Source: an uncultured Bacteroidaceae bacterium
GTDB taxonomy: Bacteria > Bacteroidota > Bacteroidia > Bacteroidales > Bacteroidaceae
Reading direction: 5' to 3'
NCBI GenBank assembly: GCA_944320965.1
Contig: CALUJO010000014.1
Span: 1 to 50,851 of the forward strand
DNA: 50,851 nt
Within the stretch, counting starts at the first letter, position 1. The number at the start of each line of letters is the position of its first letter. This document shows positions 23,945 to 32,842 of this stretch, piece after piece. The notes beneath the pieces were generated by a model. The model searched no databases. It was not told the DNA's origin and worked only from the letters and a program-made list of their open reading frames with translations. The position numbers and the translations under genes were made by a program.

Positions 23945-25240
23945 TTAAAATAAAGCATCTCTATTAAACGGCATTGTCATACACCGCAATCCGCCACCGC
24001 CACGGGTAAGTTCCGAAACATCTATTGTTATGAAATATTTGTTACTTCTACTTATATCGGTTTTACCCTCTATAATATCTATGGCCCTGAAAATATCATA
24101 ACCGGCATTGTTCATTGCTTCAACCGTGTATGTATTGCGTGCATAACCAAGTACTTTGCCTGGGGCCACTGCAAAGAAATTGGCTCCGCTGTGCCATTGT
24201 TCCCTTTCGCGATAAACAGGCTTGTTTCCTCCGCAAAATATTGGTTTCAGTTCCATACCAACTTTTGCCAGTCCGTCAATAAGATTATCCTCTTCTGTTA
24301 CACAGACCTTTTCACCGTTAACAATCCTTACATGAACAGTGCTGTACATTCCATGACTGAATATGACAGGGGCATATGCCATGCACTCATCACGGCTTAA
24401 CATTGTAAACACCATATCAAGATGAATGAATGATTCTGGCGATTTCGGGAGTTCCTGTACAAAGATATGAAATTCCCTGCCCCGGCATTTTTCCCTCAAT
24501 GCATCAGCCAGTATATCTATAGCCCTTGGAGTTGTTCTCAATCCGCACCCAACGGCAATGACATCATCACGAAGTACCAGAACATCACCTCCTTCAATAG
24601 ACACATTTCGGTTAGACACTTCTTTATTCCCCTCGCACAGATTAAAGGTCTTTGTACAAAACTGAGGAGTAAAATCAAAAATTGATTTCATTATAACCGA
24701 CTCTCTGTCCCTTACGGATGTCGCCATCTTCCCCACTAGTACATTGTTTCCTACACACATGGAAGCATCACGCGTAAAGAAAAGATTATACATAGGTATC
24801 AGGGAATACCTTTCCCTTGAAAAAAAACGCTCAACATTATCCGGTTTCATTTCAACACCTTCAATCAGCATTCTTGAAAGTTCATCAGGAGCACAATCCA
24901 TCATTTTTTCTTTCAAAGCCACCCCATAGCATTTGCGTCCTATCTCCGGTTCAATAGCCTCAATACGATTCAGTACCTCATATCTTTGTTTTTCATCCCT
25001 AAGTACATCTGTCAGCAGATCTTTCACCTCAAAAGTATCTGCCAGCATTGACAGAACTCCGGATATCCTGAAATACTCACGTTCTGCAACATCAGTGTTT
25101 ATTATGTCACTGTACAAAGCCGCTTCTGTTTCATTTGGAGTCATATTGGCAACTTCCCTGCCTGGAGAATGCAGAATTACACCTCTTAACCTGCCTACTT
25201 CCGAATTGATATTTACCGGTACTAATGTTTTCATATTCAA
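23945..25240 (-). CDS. arcA: Arginine deiminase
   Basis: The 431-residue product starts MNMKTLVPVNINSEVGRLRG (an inner Met two codons later is also possible). ADI hallmarks: GVILHSPGREVANMTP, MYNLFFTRDASMCVGNNVLV, SIEGGDVLVLRDDVI, SFIHLDMVFTMLSRDECMAY with the catalytic His and Asp/Glu neighbours, and the C-terminal nucleophile in RGGGGLRCMTMPFNRD. It hydrolyses arginine to citrulline and ammonia. No ornithine transcarbamylase, carbamate kinase or ArcD-type antiporter lies nearby, so a complete ADI operon is not present here; acid tolerance or nitrogen use are possible roles. Confidence 0.95.
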   Translation of the reverse strand: MNMKTLVPVNINSEVGRLRGVILHSPGREVANMTPNETEAALYSDIINTDVAEREYFRISGVLSMLADTFEVKDLLTDVLRDEKQRYEVLNRIEAIEPEIGRKCYGVALKEKMMDCAPDELSRMLIEGVEMKPDNVERFFSRERYSLIPMYNLFFTRDASMCVGNNVLVGKMATSVRDRESVIMKSIFDFTPQFCTKTFNLCEGNKEVSNRNVSIEGGDVLVLRDDVIAVGCGLRTTPRAIDILADALREKCRGREFHIFVQELPKSPESFIHLDMVFTMLSRDECMAYAPVIFSHGMYSTVHVRIVNGEKVCVTEEDNLIDGLAKVGMELKPIFCGGNKPVYREREQWHSGANFFAVAPGKVLGYARNTYTVEAMNNAGYDIFRAIDIIEGKTDISRSNKYFITIDVSELTRGGGGLRCMTMPFNRDALF

Positions 25241-25255
25241 GACTTTTTATAAAGG

Positions 25256-25285
25256 CAAATATAGTAAAATCCGTCACATACGCAA
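25256..25285 (-). promoter_or_regulatory. Promoter of arcA
   Basis: On the minus strand TTG (25283-25285) and TATATTTG (25256-25263) are 19 bases apart, 16 bases upstream of the start codon. Confidence 0.65.
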
Positions 25286-25346
25286 ATAAAACGTATATGG
25301 ATAACCTTTTTTAATACTAACAATATAATCATCCGTCTTTTTTGAG

Positions 25347-25354
25347 TAATTTTG
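25347..25354 (+). promoter_or_regulatory. Promoter -7 box of the nucleotide-sugar dehydrogenase gene
   Basis: TAATTTTG, 45 bases upstream of ATG 25399; TTACTTTG at 25362-25369 is a near match. Confidence 0.5.
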
Positions 25355-25398
25355 CGGAGTTTTACTTTGCGCAACGCAAATACGATAATCTAACCATA

Positions 25399-26676
25399 AT
25401 GGAAAAAGAATATATTATAGGTATAATAGGACTCGGATATGTGGGATTCCCTCTTGCATGTCTTTTCGCAAACAAATACAAAGTTATCGGATACGACATA
25501 AATTCAGAAAGAGTCAGAAAACTGAACAAAGCGGAAGACTCTACAAATGAAGTGTCCGAAGACAAAATAAAGAAAGCCTTTGCTGAAAACCTTACATGTA
25601 CAGACAGGATTGAAGACCTGAAAAACTGCAATATATACATTGTTACAGTTCCAACCCCTATAGACGGAAACCGCCAGCCCGACCTTCTGCCTCTAATATC
25701 CGCAAGCCATACTGTGGGACAGGTTATCTCAAAAAATGATATTATTGTTTACGAATCAACAGTCTATCCGGGTGTTACCGAAGAGGTATGCATCCCCGAA
25801 ATAGAAAAGACATCGGGTATGAAATACAACTGCGACTTCTTTGCCGGATATTCACCCGAACGTATCAATCCGGGAGACAAGGTTCACACAGTAGAAAAGA
25901 TATGCAAGATAACTTCAGGCTCTACTCCCGAGATTGCCGATATAATAGATTCGCTCTACAATTCCGTGCTGCAGAACGGAACCCACAAAGCTTCTTCAAT
26001 AAAAGTTGCTGAAGCTGCAAAAATCATTGAAAATACCCAGAGAGATGTAAACATTGCATTCATGAATGAGATTGCGAAGATTTTCAATGCAATGGGAATA
26101 GATACGACAGAAGTTATTGAAGCCGCCAGCACAAAATGGAACTTTATAAATATCAGACCGGGACTTGTAGGCGGACACTGCATAAGCGTTGACCCGTACT
26201 ATCTTATCCAAAGGGCACAACTGAGCGGAGTTCTGCCCAGGGTTATGACTGAAGCCAGAAGGATAAACGATTCAATGGGCGATTACGTTGCCAACCAGAT
26301 AATAAAACTGATGAACCTTCACGACATAAAGGTGAAAAATTCCAATATACTGTTACTTGGCTTTTCATTCAAGGAAAACTGCCCTGATACAAGAAATACA
26401 AAGGTTATGTCAGTCTACCACACACTTTCCGAATACACACAGAACATAACAATAGTTGACCCGCACGTCAATACGGAAAATGTAAGGAAAGAATACGGAA
26501 TCAATGTTACGGAAAAAATAGAAAACATAAGCAACATGAAATTCGATGCAATAGCCCTGTGCGTAGCACATTCCGAATTTCTGAACATAAACCTCAGGAA
26601 TATGCTTTCCGAAAACGGAGTTGTCTATGATATAAAAGGAGTGCTTGACCCAAAAGAAATAGACGGCAGACTATAG
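25399..26676 (+). CDS. Nucleotide-sugar dehydrogenase, UDP-N-acetyl-hexosaminuronate type (TviB/WbpA-like)
   Basis: ATG 25399 starts MEKEYIIGIIGLGYVGFPLA, placing the NAD-binding Rossmann motif GLGYVG where expected; an earlier in-frame ATG (25342) overlaps the promoter. The 425-residue product contains VTVPTPIDGNRQPDL, YESTVYPGVTEEVCIPEIE, GYSPERINPGDKVHTVEKI and the catalytic Cys261 in VGGHCISVDPYYL. The family oxidises UDP-GlcNAc, UDP-GalNAc or related sugars to uronic acids in two steps for capsule or O-antigen. The motif PERINPGDK is typical of the TviB/WbpA branch. It stands apart from any glycan cluster in this window. Confidence 0.9.
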   Translation: MEKEYIIGIIGLGYVGFPLACLFANKYKVIGYDINSERVRKLNKAEDSTNEVSEDKIKKAFAENLTCTDRIEDLKNCNIYIVTVPTPIDGNRQPDLLPLISASHTVGQVISKNDIIVYESTVYPGVTEEVCIPEIEKTSGMKYNCDFFAGYSPERINPGDKVHTVEKICKITSGSTPEIADIIDSLYNSVLQNGTHKASSIKVAEAAKIIENTQRDVNIAFMNEIAKIFNAMGIDTTEVIEAASTKWNFINIRPGLVGGHCISVDPYYLIQRAQLSGVLPRVMTEARRINDSMGDYVANQIIKLMNLHDIKVKNSNILLLGFSFKENCPDTRNTKVMSVYHTLSEYTQNITIVDPHVNTENVRKEYGINVTEKIENISNMKFDAIALCVAHSEFLNINLRNMLSENGVVYDIKGVLDPKEIDGRL

Positions 26677-26791
26677 TCGGAAATGGCAATTATAAAGCCG
26701 GCCGCAGTATAGCCGCATTGATGTCCGTAAAAACATACCGGATAATGGCATAATATTTGCAGGACATCAGTAAAACAAACATAAAAACAAT

Positions 26792-29287
26792 ATGGCAACA
26801 AGATTCTCAAAAGAAATAACACAACTTATTATTTACGGAAAAGAAGAAGCATCAAGGCTGCAAACCCCTTATGCAAATGCTGCACATATTATGCTTGGCA
26901 TCATCAGAAACAAAAACTGCAATGCCAACAGACTGCTTTCATCACTGGAAGCCGACACCCAAATCATAAAGAAAGAGATTGAAGAGTGCATTCCTTCAAC
27001 ATCAATAGAAGAGGCTTTGCAGCATCCGTCCATTGAGCTGACTGATGATGCAAGAATGTTGCTTAACAAAGCGATGCAGGAGGCACAGAAGCTCAACTGT
27101 GAGGAAGTAGGAAGCGAACATGTTCTTCTTTCCGCACTCGGAGACAAGGATTTTCCATTTTCCGATATATTTATGAAACAAGGCATAAACTACGATATGA
27201 TAAAAGAAAAGATACAACACAAATACAACGAACAACCGATGATGTCATTTGACGACAATGATGAAGATGATTTGATAACCGAAGCTCCAAAAGACAACAA
27301 ACAGGCATCCAGAAAGGATAATTCGCCTACGGCAACCCCTACCCTTGACCAGTTCTGCACCGACCTTACGGCACTTGCCGAAAAGGGAGGACTTGATCCG
27401 GTTATAGGAAGAGACAAGGAAATCATGAGAGTTTCGCAAATTCTGAGCCGACGCAAGAAAAACAATCCGGTACTTATCGGTGAACCTGGAGTCGGAAAAT
27501 CCGCTATTGTCGAAGGACTTGCAATAAGAATCAAACAGAGAAACGTATCACATACCCTATTTGACAAAAAGATTCTTATGCTTGACCTGGCATCTGTCGT
27601 AGCAGGTACAAAATACAGAGGACAGTTTGAGGAAAGAATAAAAAACATCATTTCCGAACTCAAACAGAACAAGAACATAATAGTATTCATTGACGAGCTG
27701 CATACTATTGTCGGTTCCGGTGCGGCTGCGGGTTCTATGGATACTGCAAATATGCTTAAACCGGCACTTGCACGCGGCGAATTCCAGTGTATCGGCGCAA
27801 CGACATCCGAAGAATACAGAAAAGTAATAGAAAAGGACGGTGCACTTGACCGAAGATTCCAGCGAGTTGTGGTTGAAGAACCTACAAGTGAGGAGACATT
27901 GGGCATATTGCGCAACATAAAGAACAAGTACGAAGAGTTCCATAACGTAAAATATACCGATGAAGCAATAAAGGCCTGCGTGGAACTGTCAATGAGATAT
28001 GTATCAGGACGCTCATTCCCGGACAAGGCTATCGACGTAATGGACGAAGCCGGAGCAAGGGCTCATGCCGTAAATGTTGCTCTGCCCGAGAATATCAAAA
28101 AGCAGGAAACCGAAATAGACAAGATAAAGGAAGAAAAGAGTCTTGCCATCTCACGCCAGGACTTTGAGACTGCCGCTAACCTGCGCGATACAGAAAAGAA
28201 AATGCAGATTGCGCTTCTTGAAGCAAAGGAAGAATGGGAAAAAGGACTTAAAGTCAACAAACAGACCATTGACACCGACATTATAGAGAATATCGTTTCG
28301 GATATGACCGGAATACCGGCTCAAAGACTTGCCAAGAGCGAACGTGAAAGACTTATAGGTATGGCAGATTCCCTGAAATCCAGAGTCATAGGACAGGACA
28401 AGGCCATTGACACTGTCTGCAAGTCTATAATAAGAAACCGTGTAGGTATAAACAATACCAACAAACCTATAGGGGTATTCCTGTTCCTCGGTCCTACAGG
28501 TGTCGGAAAGACCTATTTCGTAAAGCAACTTGCCGAATTCATGTTTGGTGACAGTAAGTCGCTTATTCGTATTGACATGAGCGAATATACCGAGAAATAT
28601 AATGTTTCAAGACTTGTTGGGGCCCCTCCGGGATATGTAGGATACGAAGAAGGCGGACAGCTGACGGAACGTGTCAGAAAGAAACCTTATTCTATCGTAC
28701 TGCTTGACGAGATTGAAAAGGCGCATTCCGAAGTATATAATATCCTGCTTCAGATAATGGACGAAGGAAGACTGACCGACAGTTACGGCCGTACGGTTGA
28801 TTTCAAGAACACGATTGTCATTATGACTTCAAACATAGGTTCAAGACAATTGCTTGACTTTCCTAAGCCAATAGGATTCAGCAGCGGAAGTAATGACAGC
28901 GACAACTATTCAAAAGACATAATGAACAAGTCGCTCAACAAGACATTCTCGCCTGAATTCATCAACCGTCTTGACGAAATAGTCTCATTCTCAAGTCTTG
29001 ACAAGGAATCCTTACGAAAGATTGTCCAGCTTGAAATTGACGATTTGGCAAAACGTCTTCAGAAAATAGGCCATACACTTGTTACCGACAGCAGTGTGAA
29101 CGACTTTATAATTGATAAAGGCTATAACCGCCAGTACGGAGCACGACCGATAAAACGTGCAATACAGGATTATATTGAAGATGAAATCTCAATACGCCTG
29201 CTCAATTATGAAGGACAAAACTGCAACATAACCGTAAAAGCAAACGAAGACGGCAAAACTTTGTCAATAGAACTGACAGAAAAATAA
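26792..29287 (+). CDS. clpC: ClpC-type AAA+ unfoldase
   Basis: The 831-residue product has two N-terminal Clp_N repeats, AAA1 with Walker A GEPGVGKSA (~residue 231) and FIDELHTIVGSG, then a UVR motif (ISRQDFETAANLRDTEKKM) in a short middle region, and AAA2 with GPTGVGKTYFVKQ (~residue 567), LLDEIEKAHSEVYN and a C-terminal D2-small domain (YGARPIKRAIQDYIEDE). A UVR motif instead of a long ClpB coiled coil marks it as ClpC. No unambiguous ClpP-contact loop (LGL/IGF) was confirmed, though SKPIGFSSG-like residues occur (KPIGFSSGSN). It unfolds proteins, usually for ClpP. htpG follows after a hairpin. Confidence 0.93.
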   Translation: MATRFSKEITQLIIYGKEEASRLQTPYANAAHIMLGIIRNKNCNANRLLSSLEADTQIIKKEIEECIPSTSIEEALQHPSIELTDDARMLLNKAMQEAQKLNCEEVGSEHVLLSALGDKDFPFSDIFMKQGINYDMIKEKIQHKYNEQPMMSFDDNDEDDLITEAPKDNKQASRKDNSPTATPTLDQFCTDLTALAEKGGLDPVIGRDKEIMRVSQILSRRKKNNPVLIGEPGVGKSAIVEGLAIRIKQRNVSHTLFDKKILMLDLASVVAGTKYRGQFEERIKNIISELKQNKNIIVFIDELHTIVGSGAAAGSMDTANMLKPALARGEFQCIGATTSEEYRKVIEKDGALDRRFQRVVVEEPTSEETLGILRNIKNKYEEFHNVKYTDEAIKACVELSMRYVSGRSFPDKAIDVMDEAGARAHAVNVALPENIKKQETEIDKIKEEKSLAISRQDFETAANLRDTEKKMQIALLEAKEEWEKGLKVNKQTIDTDIIENIVSDMTGIPAQRLAKSERERLIGMADSLKSRVIGQDKAIDTVCKSIIRNRVGINNTNKPIGVFLFLGPTGVGKTYFVKQLAEFMFGDSKSLIRIDMSEYTEKYNVSRLVGAPPGYVGYEEGGQLTERVRKKPYSIVLLDEIEKAHSEVYNILLQIMDEGRLTDSYGRTVDFKNTIVIMTSNIGSRQLLDFPKPIGFSSGSNDSDNYSKDIMNKSLNKTFSPEFINRLDEIVSFSSLDKESLRKIVQLEIDDLAKRLQKIGHTLVTDSSVNDFIIDKGYNRQYGARPIKRAIQDYIEDEISIRLLNYEGQNCNITVKANEDGKTLSIELTEK

Positions 29288-29317
29288 GACAAACACAATC
29301 TTAATCTATAAAGAATG

Positions 29318-29352
29318 ACGGGAGTTATGACAATATGTCATGTAACTCCCGT
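29318..29352 (+). terminator. Terminator hairpin after clpC
   Basis: Stem ACGGGAGTTA / TAACTCCCGT with an inner TGACA/TGTCA extension, followed by a modest T-rich tail (GGTATTTTATTT). Confidence 0.7.
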
Positions 29353-29412
29353 TGGTATTTTATTTGCACTATAATAGTCAAAACAAAACGATTTAACTAA
29401 AACTATTATATT

Positions 29413-31437
29413 ATGCAAAAAGGTAATATTGGGGTAACAACCGAGAACATATTCCCCATCATCAAAAAGTTCTTGTACAGTGACCACGAAATATTCTTGC
29501 GTGAATTGATTTCAAACGCAGTAGATGCAACACAAAAGCTGAAAACTCTTTCATCAGTAGGCGAATTCAAGGGTGAACTTGGCGATACAGTTGTCAGAGT
29601 CAGTGTAAACAAGGAAAACAACACTATAACAATCTCCGACCACGGTATAGGTATGACCGAAGAGGAAATAGACAAATACATCAACCAGATTGCATTCTCC
29701 GGAGCAACTGACTTTATGGAAAAATACCAGAACAATGCCAATGCAATCATAGGTCATTTCGGTCTTGGATTCTATTCAGCATTTATGGTTGCCGACAAGG
29801 TTGAACTTATCACAAAATCATACAAGGAAGGTTCAGAAGCCGTTAAATGGACTTGCAACGGAAATCCGGAATTTGAAATTGAAAAAGCCGACAAGACAGA
29901 CAGAGGTACAGACATTATCCTTCATGTATCAGAAGACTGCCGCGAATTTGTTGACGACAACAAGATCAAAGGTCTGCTGACAAAATACTGTTCATTCCTT
30001 CCTGTTCAGATTGCTTTCGGCAAGAAAACTGAATGGAAAGACGGAAAGAGTGTTGAAACAGACGAAGACAATATCATAAATGATGTTGAACCGTTGTGGA
30101 CAAAGAAGCCAAGCGAACTTAAAGATGAAGACTACAAGAACTTCTATGCAAAGCTTTATCCTATGCAGGACGAACCTTTGTTCTGGATTCATCTGAACGT
30201 TGACTTCCCGTTCCACCTGACAGGTGTTCTGTATTTCCCTAAAATAAAGAGCAACATTGAAATAAGCCGTAACAAAATACAGCTTTACTGCAACCAGGTG
30301 TTTGTTACAGATAGCGTTGAAGGCATAGTACCGGACTTCCTTACACTGCTTCACGGTGTAATTGACTCACCGGATATTCCGCTTAACGTGTCAAGATCTT
30401 ATCTGCAGAGTGATTCTAACGTGAAGAAGATTTCAACCTATATTACAAAGAAGGTTGCCGACCGTCTGCAGTCAATCTTCAACAACGACAGAAAGCAGTT
30501 TGAGGAAAAGTGGAACGACCTGAAGATTTTCATCAACTACGGAATGCTTACAGATGAAGAATTCTACAAGAAGTCAACCAAGTTTGCCCTTTTGAAGGAT
30601 ACTGACAACAAATACTTCACTTTCGAAGAGTATCAGACACTGATTAAGGACAACCAGACCGACAAAGACGGAACTCTTGTCTATCTGTATGCCAACGATG
30701 TCAATGCACAATATACATACATTGAAGCAGCAAAGGCAAAAGGATACAACGTTCTGCTCATGGACGGACAGCTTGACGTGCCTACATTGCAGATGCTTGA
30801 ACAGAAGTTTGAGAAATCACGTTTCACCCGTGTCGACAGTGACATCATTGACAACATAATAAAGAAAGACGACACAACTGCCGATGTCGACAGCAAACTG
30901 CAGGATGTAATCTCTACAGTGTTCAAGACTCAGCTGCCTGTAATTGAAAAGACAAACTTTGACGTACAGGTAAAAGCATTGGGCGAATCATCAGAGCAGC
31001 CTATCGTCATCACACAGAGCGAATATATGCGTCGTATGAAAGATGTTGCAGCACTTCAGCCTGGCATGGCATTCTACGGAGAAATGCCTGACATGTACAG
31101 CATCATCGTAAACAGCGACCACAAGCTTGTAAAGAGAATTATAGAAGCTGAAAAGGCTGAATGCGGAAACGCTGTTGACCCTGTAATTGACGAGATAAGC
31201 AAGAAGAATGACGAGCTTTCATCTCTAAGGGAAAAATACGACGAAAACAAGGATAAGATTGAAGCAGGCGACAAGGAAATTGACGAATTGAGAAAGAAAA
31301 AGGAATCAATCATCAAGGAATTTGCCGACAAGCAGTCACTTGTAAAGCAGCTTATCGATATAGCACTTCTGCAGAACGGTATGCTGAAAGGACAGTCTCT
31401 TTCACAGTTCATAAAGAGAACAATAGACATGATCTGA
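29413..31437 (+). CDS. htpG: Molecular chaperone HtpG (Hsp90)
   Basis: The 674-residue product has the GHKL ATPase domain (LRELISNAVDATQKLKTL; SDHGIGMTEEEIDKYINQIA; GHFGLGFYSAFMVADKVEL), the middle domain (DEPLFWIHLNVDFPFHLTGV; LYFPKIKSNIEISRNKIQLY; RSYLQSDSNVKKI) and a C-terminal domain. Near the C-terminus is a charged coiled coil (DEISKKNDELSSLREKYDEN) ahead of the dimerisation segment, a feature of Bacteroidetes HtpG that makes them longer than the ~624-residue E. coli protein. ATP-driven client folding in the cytoplasm. No CIRCE or other heat-shock operator was recognised upstream. Confidence 0.97.
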   Translation: MQKGNIGVTTENIFPIIKKFLYSDHEIFLRELISNAVDATQKLKTLSSVGEFKGELGDTVVRVSVNKENNTITISDHGIGMTEEEIDKYINQIAFSGATDFMEKYQNNANAIIGHFGLGFYSAFMVADKVELITKSYKEGSEAVKWTCNGNPEFEIEKADKTDRGTDIILHVSEDCREFVDDNKIKGLLTKYCSFLPVQIAFGKKTEWKDGKSVETDEDNIINDVEPLWTKKPSELKDEDYKNFYAKLYPMQDEPLFWIHLNVDFPFHLTGVLYFPKIKSNIEISRNKIQLYCNQVFVTDSVEGIVPDFLTLLHGVIDSPDIPLNVSRSYLQSDSNVKKISTYITKKVADRLQSIFNNDRKQFEEKWNDLKIFINYGMLTDEEFYKKSTKFALLKDTDNKYFTFEEYQTLIKDNQTDKDGTLVYLYANDVNAQYTYIEAAKAKGYNVLLMDGQLDVPTLQMLEQKFEKSRFTRVDSDIIDNIIKKDDTTADVDSKLQDVISTVFKTQLPVIEKTNFDVQVKALGESSEQPIVITQSEYMRRMKDVAALQPGMAFYGEMPDMYSIIVNSDHKLVKRIIEAEKAECGNAVDPVIDEISKKNDELSSLREKYDENKDKIEAGDKEIDELRKKKESIIKEFADKQSLVKQLIDIALLQNGMLKGQSLSQFIKRTIDMI

Positions 31438-31460
31438 TAATACAGTATTAACTGCAAAAG

Positions 31461-31515
31461 AACCGTTTGAACACTCAGGAAAACAAAAGCCTGATGTTCA
31501 AACGGTTTTCTTTTT
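31461..31515 (+). terminator. Terminator of htpG
   Basis: Long hairpin AACCGTTTGAAC / GTTCAAACGGTT with an inner CAGG/CCTG pair, followed by TTCTTTTTAT. Confidence 0.9.
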
Positions 31516-31620
31516 ATATTCTATAGGATAAGAAATGAAATTTCATGCATTCACAGATTGACTACACCCAACAAAAGCATAAACAAAAGTGTACGGAAAT
31601 AATTTTAAAGATGAACAGAG

Positions 31621-31732
31621 AAAAGCATTCAATGTATTCAGCCAAAAACCTACAATGTTTTCATAAAAAGCCTACTACCTTTTGTTCCAAAACCTTAAAC
31701 ATTTTAGGGAAAAAGGCTGTAGGTTTTTCTCA
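31621..31732. repeat. Array C of degenerate 22-bp palindromic units
   Basis: Units anchored at AAAGCATT 31622, AAAACCTA 31645, AAAGCCTA 31667, AAAACCTT 31689 and AAAAGGCT 31711; spacings 23, 22, 22, 22. Cores include GCATTCAATGTATT, ACCTACAATGTTTT, GCCTACTACCTTTT and ACCTTAAACATTTT. The last unit (GGCTGTAGGTTTTT) reads like the reverse complement of the third. The array lies between the htpG terminator and the stop codon of the PepSY gene, touching that stop codon. The remaining gap 31516-31620 holds nothing recognised. Confidence 0.7.
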
Positions 31733-32827
31733 TTACTTCGCTTTACTTTTTCTTCTTGACTTTTTTAACCAGAGATAATAGCCGGTAAGCGGAAGTGTAG
31801 CTCCAAACAAAGATACCAGCGAAACAAGAATCTTGACAGGCAAACCGCCCCAGCTGCCTGTATGAAGTGACAGTATCCAGCCCTTAATCTTTACTGACCT
31901 GCTCTGCTTCTCATAAGGCACAAAATCTGTCAGAGCACCGGTTTCCTCATTAAACTCATAAATGTCCTCGGCATAACTGTTGCCGTATCCGCCACATTTC
32001 ACTTTTGCCAACCCGTGAGTCAGCGTAATTTCCCTGCCTTGTGCCAGAGGTTCCAGACGTCTGTAAACACTGTTCCAAACATCAAACACATTGTCCTTGT
32101 CAAATCCTCTGTCAGGAAGAACAAGATCTGTTTTCTGTTCCTTGCCGTCGCCAAATACATCATAAGCAAATGAACGGTAAACAGGGAAAGACCATGTCAG
32201 CCCTGTAACAGACAACACAAACAGAAAAAGCAAAGAATAAAAGCCTGCCGATACGTGCATGTCATAAAGCAAACGCCGCATTCCCTTGTTAAATGCTATA
32301 GACAGTCTTGGTTTCAGACTTTTATATGACCTTGGAATCCAGATAACGGCACCGCTTACAAGCAGTATCACAAAAACAAGAACTGAGATACCGACAAGTC
32401 TTCGCCCTAAAGTAAAGGGAATATCTTCTGTTCTGTCATCAAGAAGCCAGCGGTGAATCCTAAGAACATAGTCAAAAAACGGAATCTTTTCATTATCTCC
32501 CTTTATCTCTCCAGTGTAACGGTCAATATAGACAGCAGCACGCCTTGGGTATGACAGACTTACCTTGCACGTCCTCAAGCTGTCGCCATATACTGTTATT
32601 CCGGTTATCCCGACATTATCGGGAAGTACGGAATCAGTCTTATGCAAAAGCATATCAAACTCAATCGGATTGGCTTTAACAGACTCCGAATAATAGACGT
32701 CATGCTTCAAGGCGGCGGTAACATCATCTTCAAAAACAAGTATTGCTCCCGTCAGACATATTACAGTTATTATCAAACCGAACGGGATTGACAGATAAAG
32801 ATGGATATCATGAAAAAAACGTCTCAT
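31733..32827 (-). CDS. PepSY-associated membrane protein
   Basis: The 364-residue product has four membrane helices in the PepSY-TM arrangement: an N-terminal segment after RRFFHDIHLYLSIPFGLIIT, a central pair around LVFVILLVSGAVIWIPRSYK and GFYSLLFLFVLSVTGLTWSF, and a C-terminal one near LPLTGYYLWLKK. Conserved His in DIHLYLS, RIHRWLLDD, DMHVSAG and SLHTGSWGG could bind haem or iron, as proposed for this family, which often goes with siderophore or haem uptake and ferric reduction. Between helices 1 and 2 lies a periplasmic PepSY-like region (AAVYIDRYTGEIKGD). It is 15 bases downstream of the glycoside hydrolase gene on the same strand; why the two are linked is not clear. Confidence 0.85.
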   Translation of the reverse strand: MRRFFHDIHLYLSIPFGLIITVICLTGAILVFEDDVTAALKHDVYYSESVKANPIEFDMLLHKTDSVLPDNVGITGITVYGDSLRTCKVSLSYPRRAAVYIDRYTGEIKGDNEKIPFFDYVLRIHRWLLDDRTEDIPFTLGRRLVGISVLVFVILLVSGAVIWIPRSYKSLKPRLSIAFNKGMRRLLYDMHVSAGFYSLLFLFVLSVTGLTWSFPVYRSFAYDVFGDGKEQKTDLVLPDRGFDKDNVFDVWNSVYRRLEPLAQGREITLTHGLAKVKCGGYGNSYAEDIYEFNEETGALTDFVPYEKQSRSVKIKGWILSLHTGSWGGLPVKILVSLVSLFGATLPLTGYYLWLKKSRRKSKAK

Positions 32828-32842
32828 ACTTGTTTCTCCTTG

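Noticed and set aside
27190..28026. 278-codon minus-strand ORF inside clpC
   Set aside because: Serine-rich shadow in a strongly conserved AAA1 coding region.
31621..31732. Tandem terminators as an explanation of array C
   Set aside because: Complete hairpin terminators already lie at 31461-31515, and the unit dyads are too short and AT-rich with no consistent T-run.
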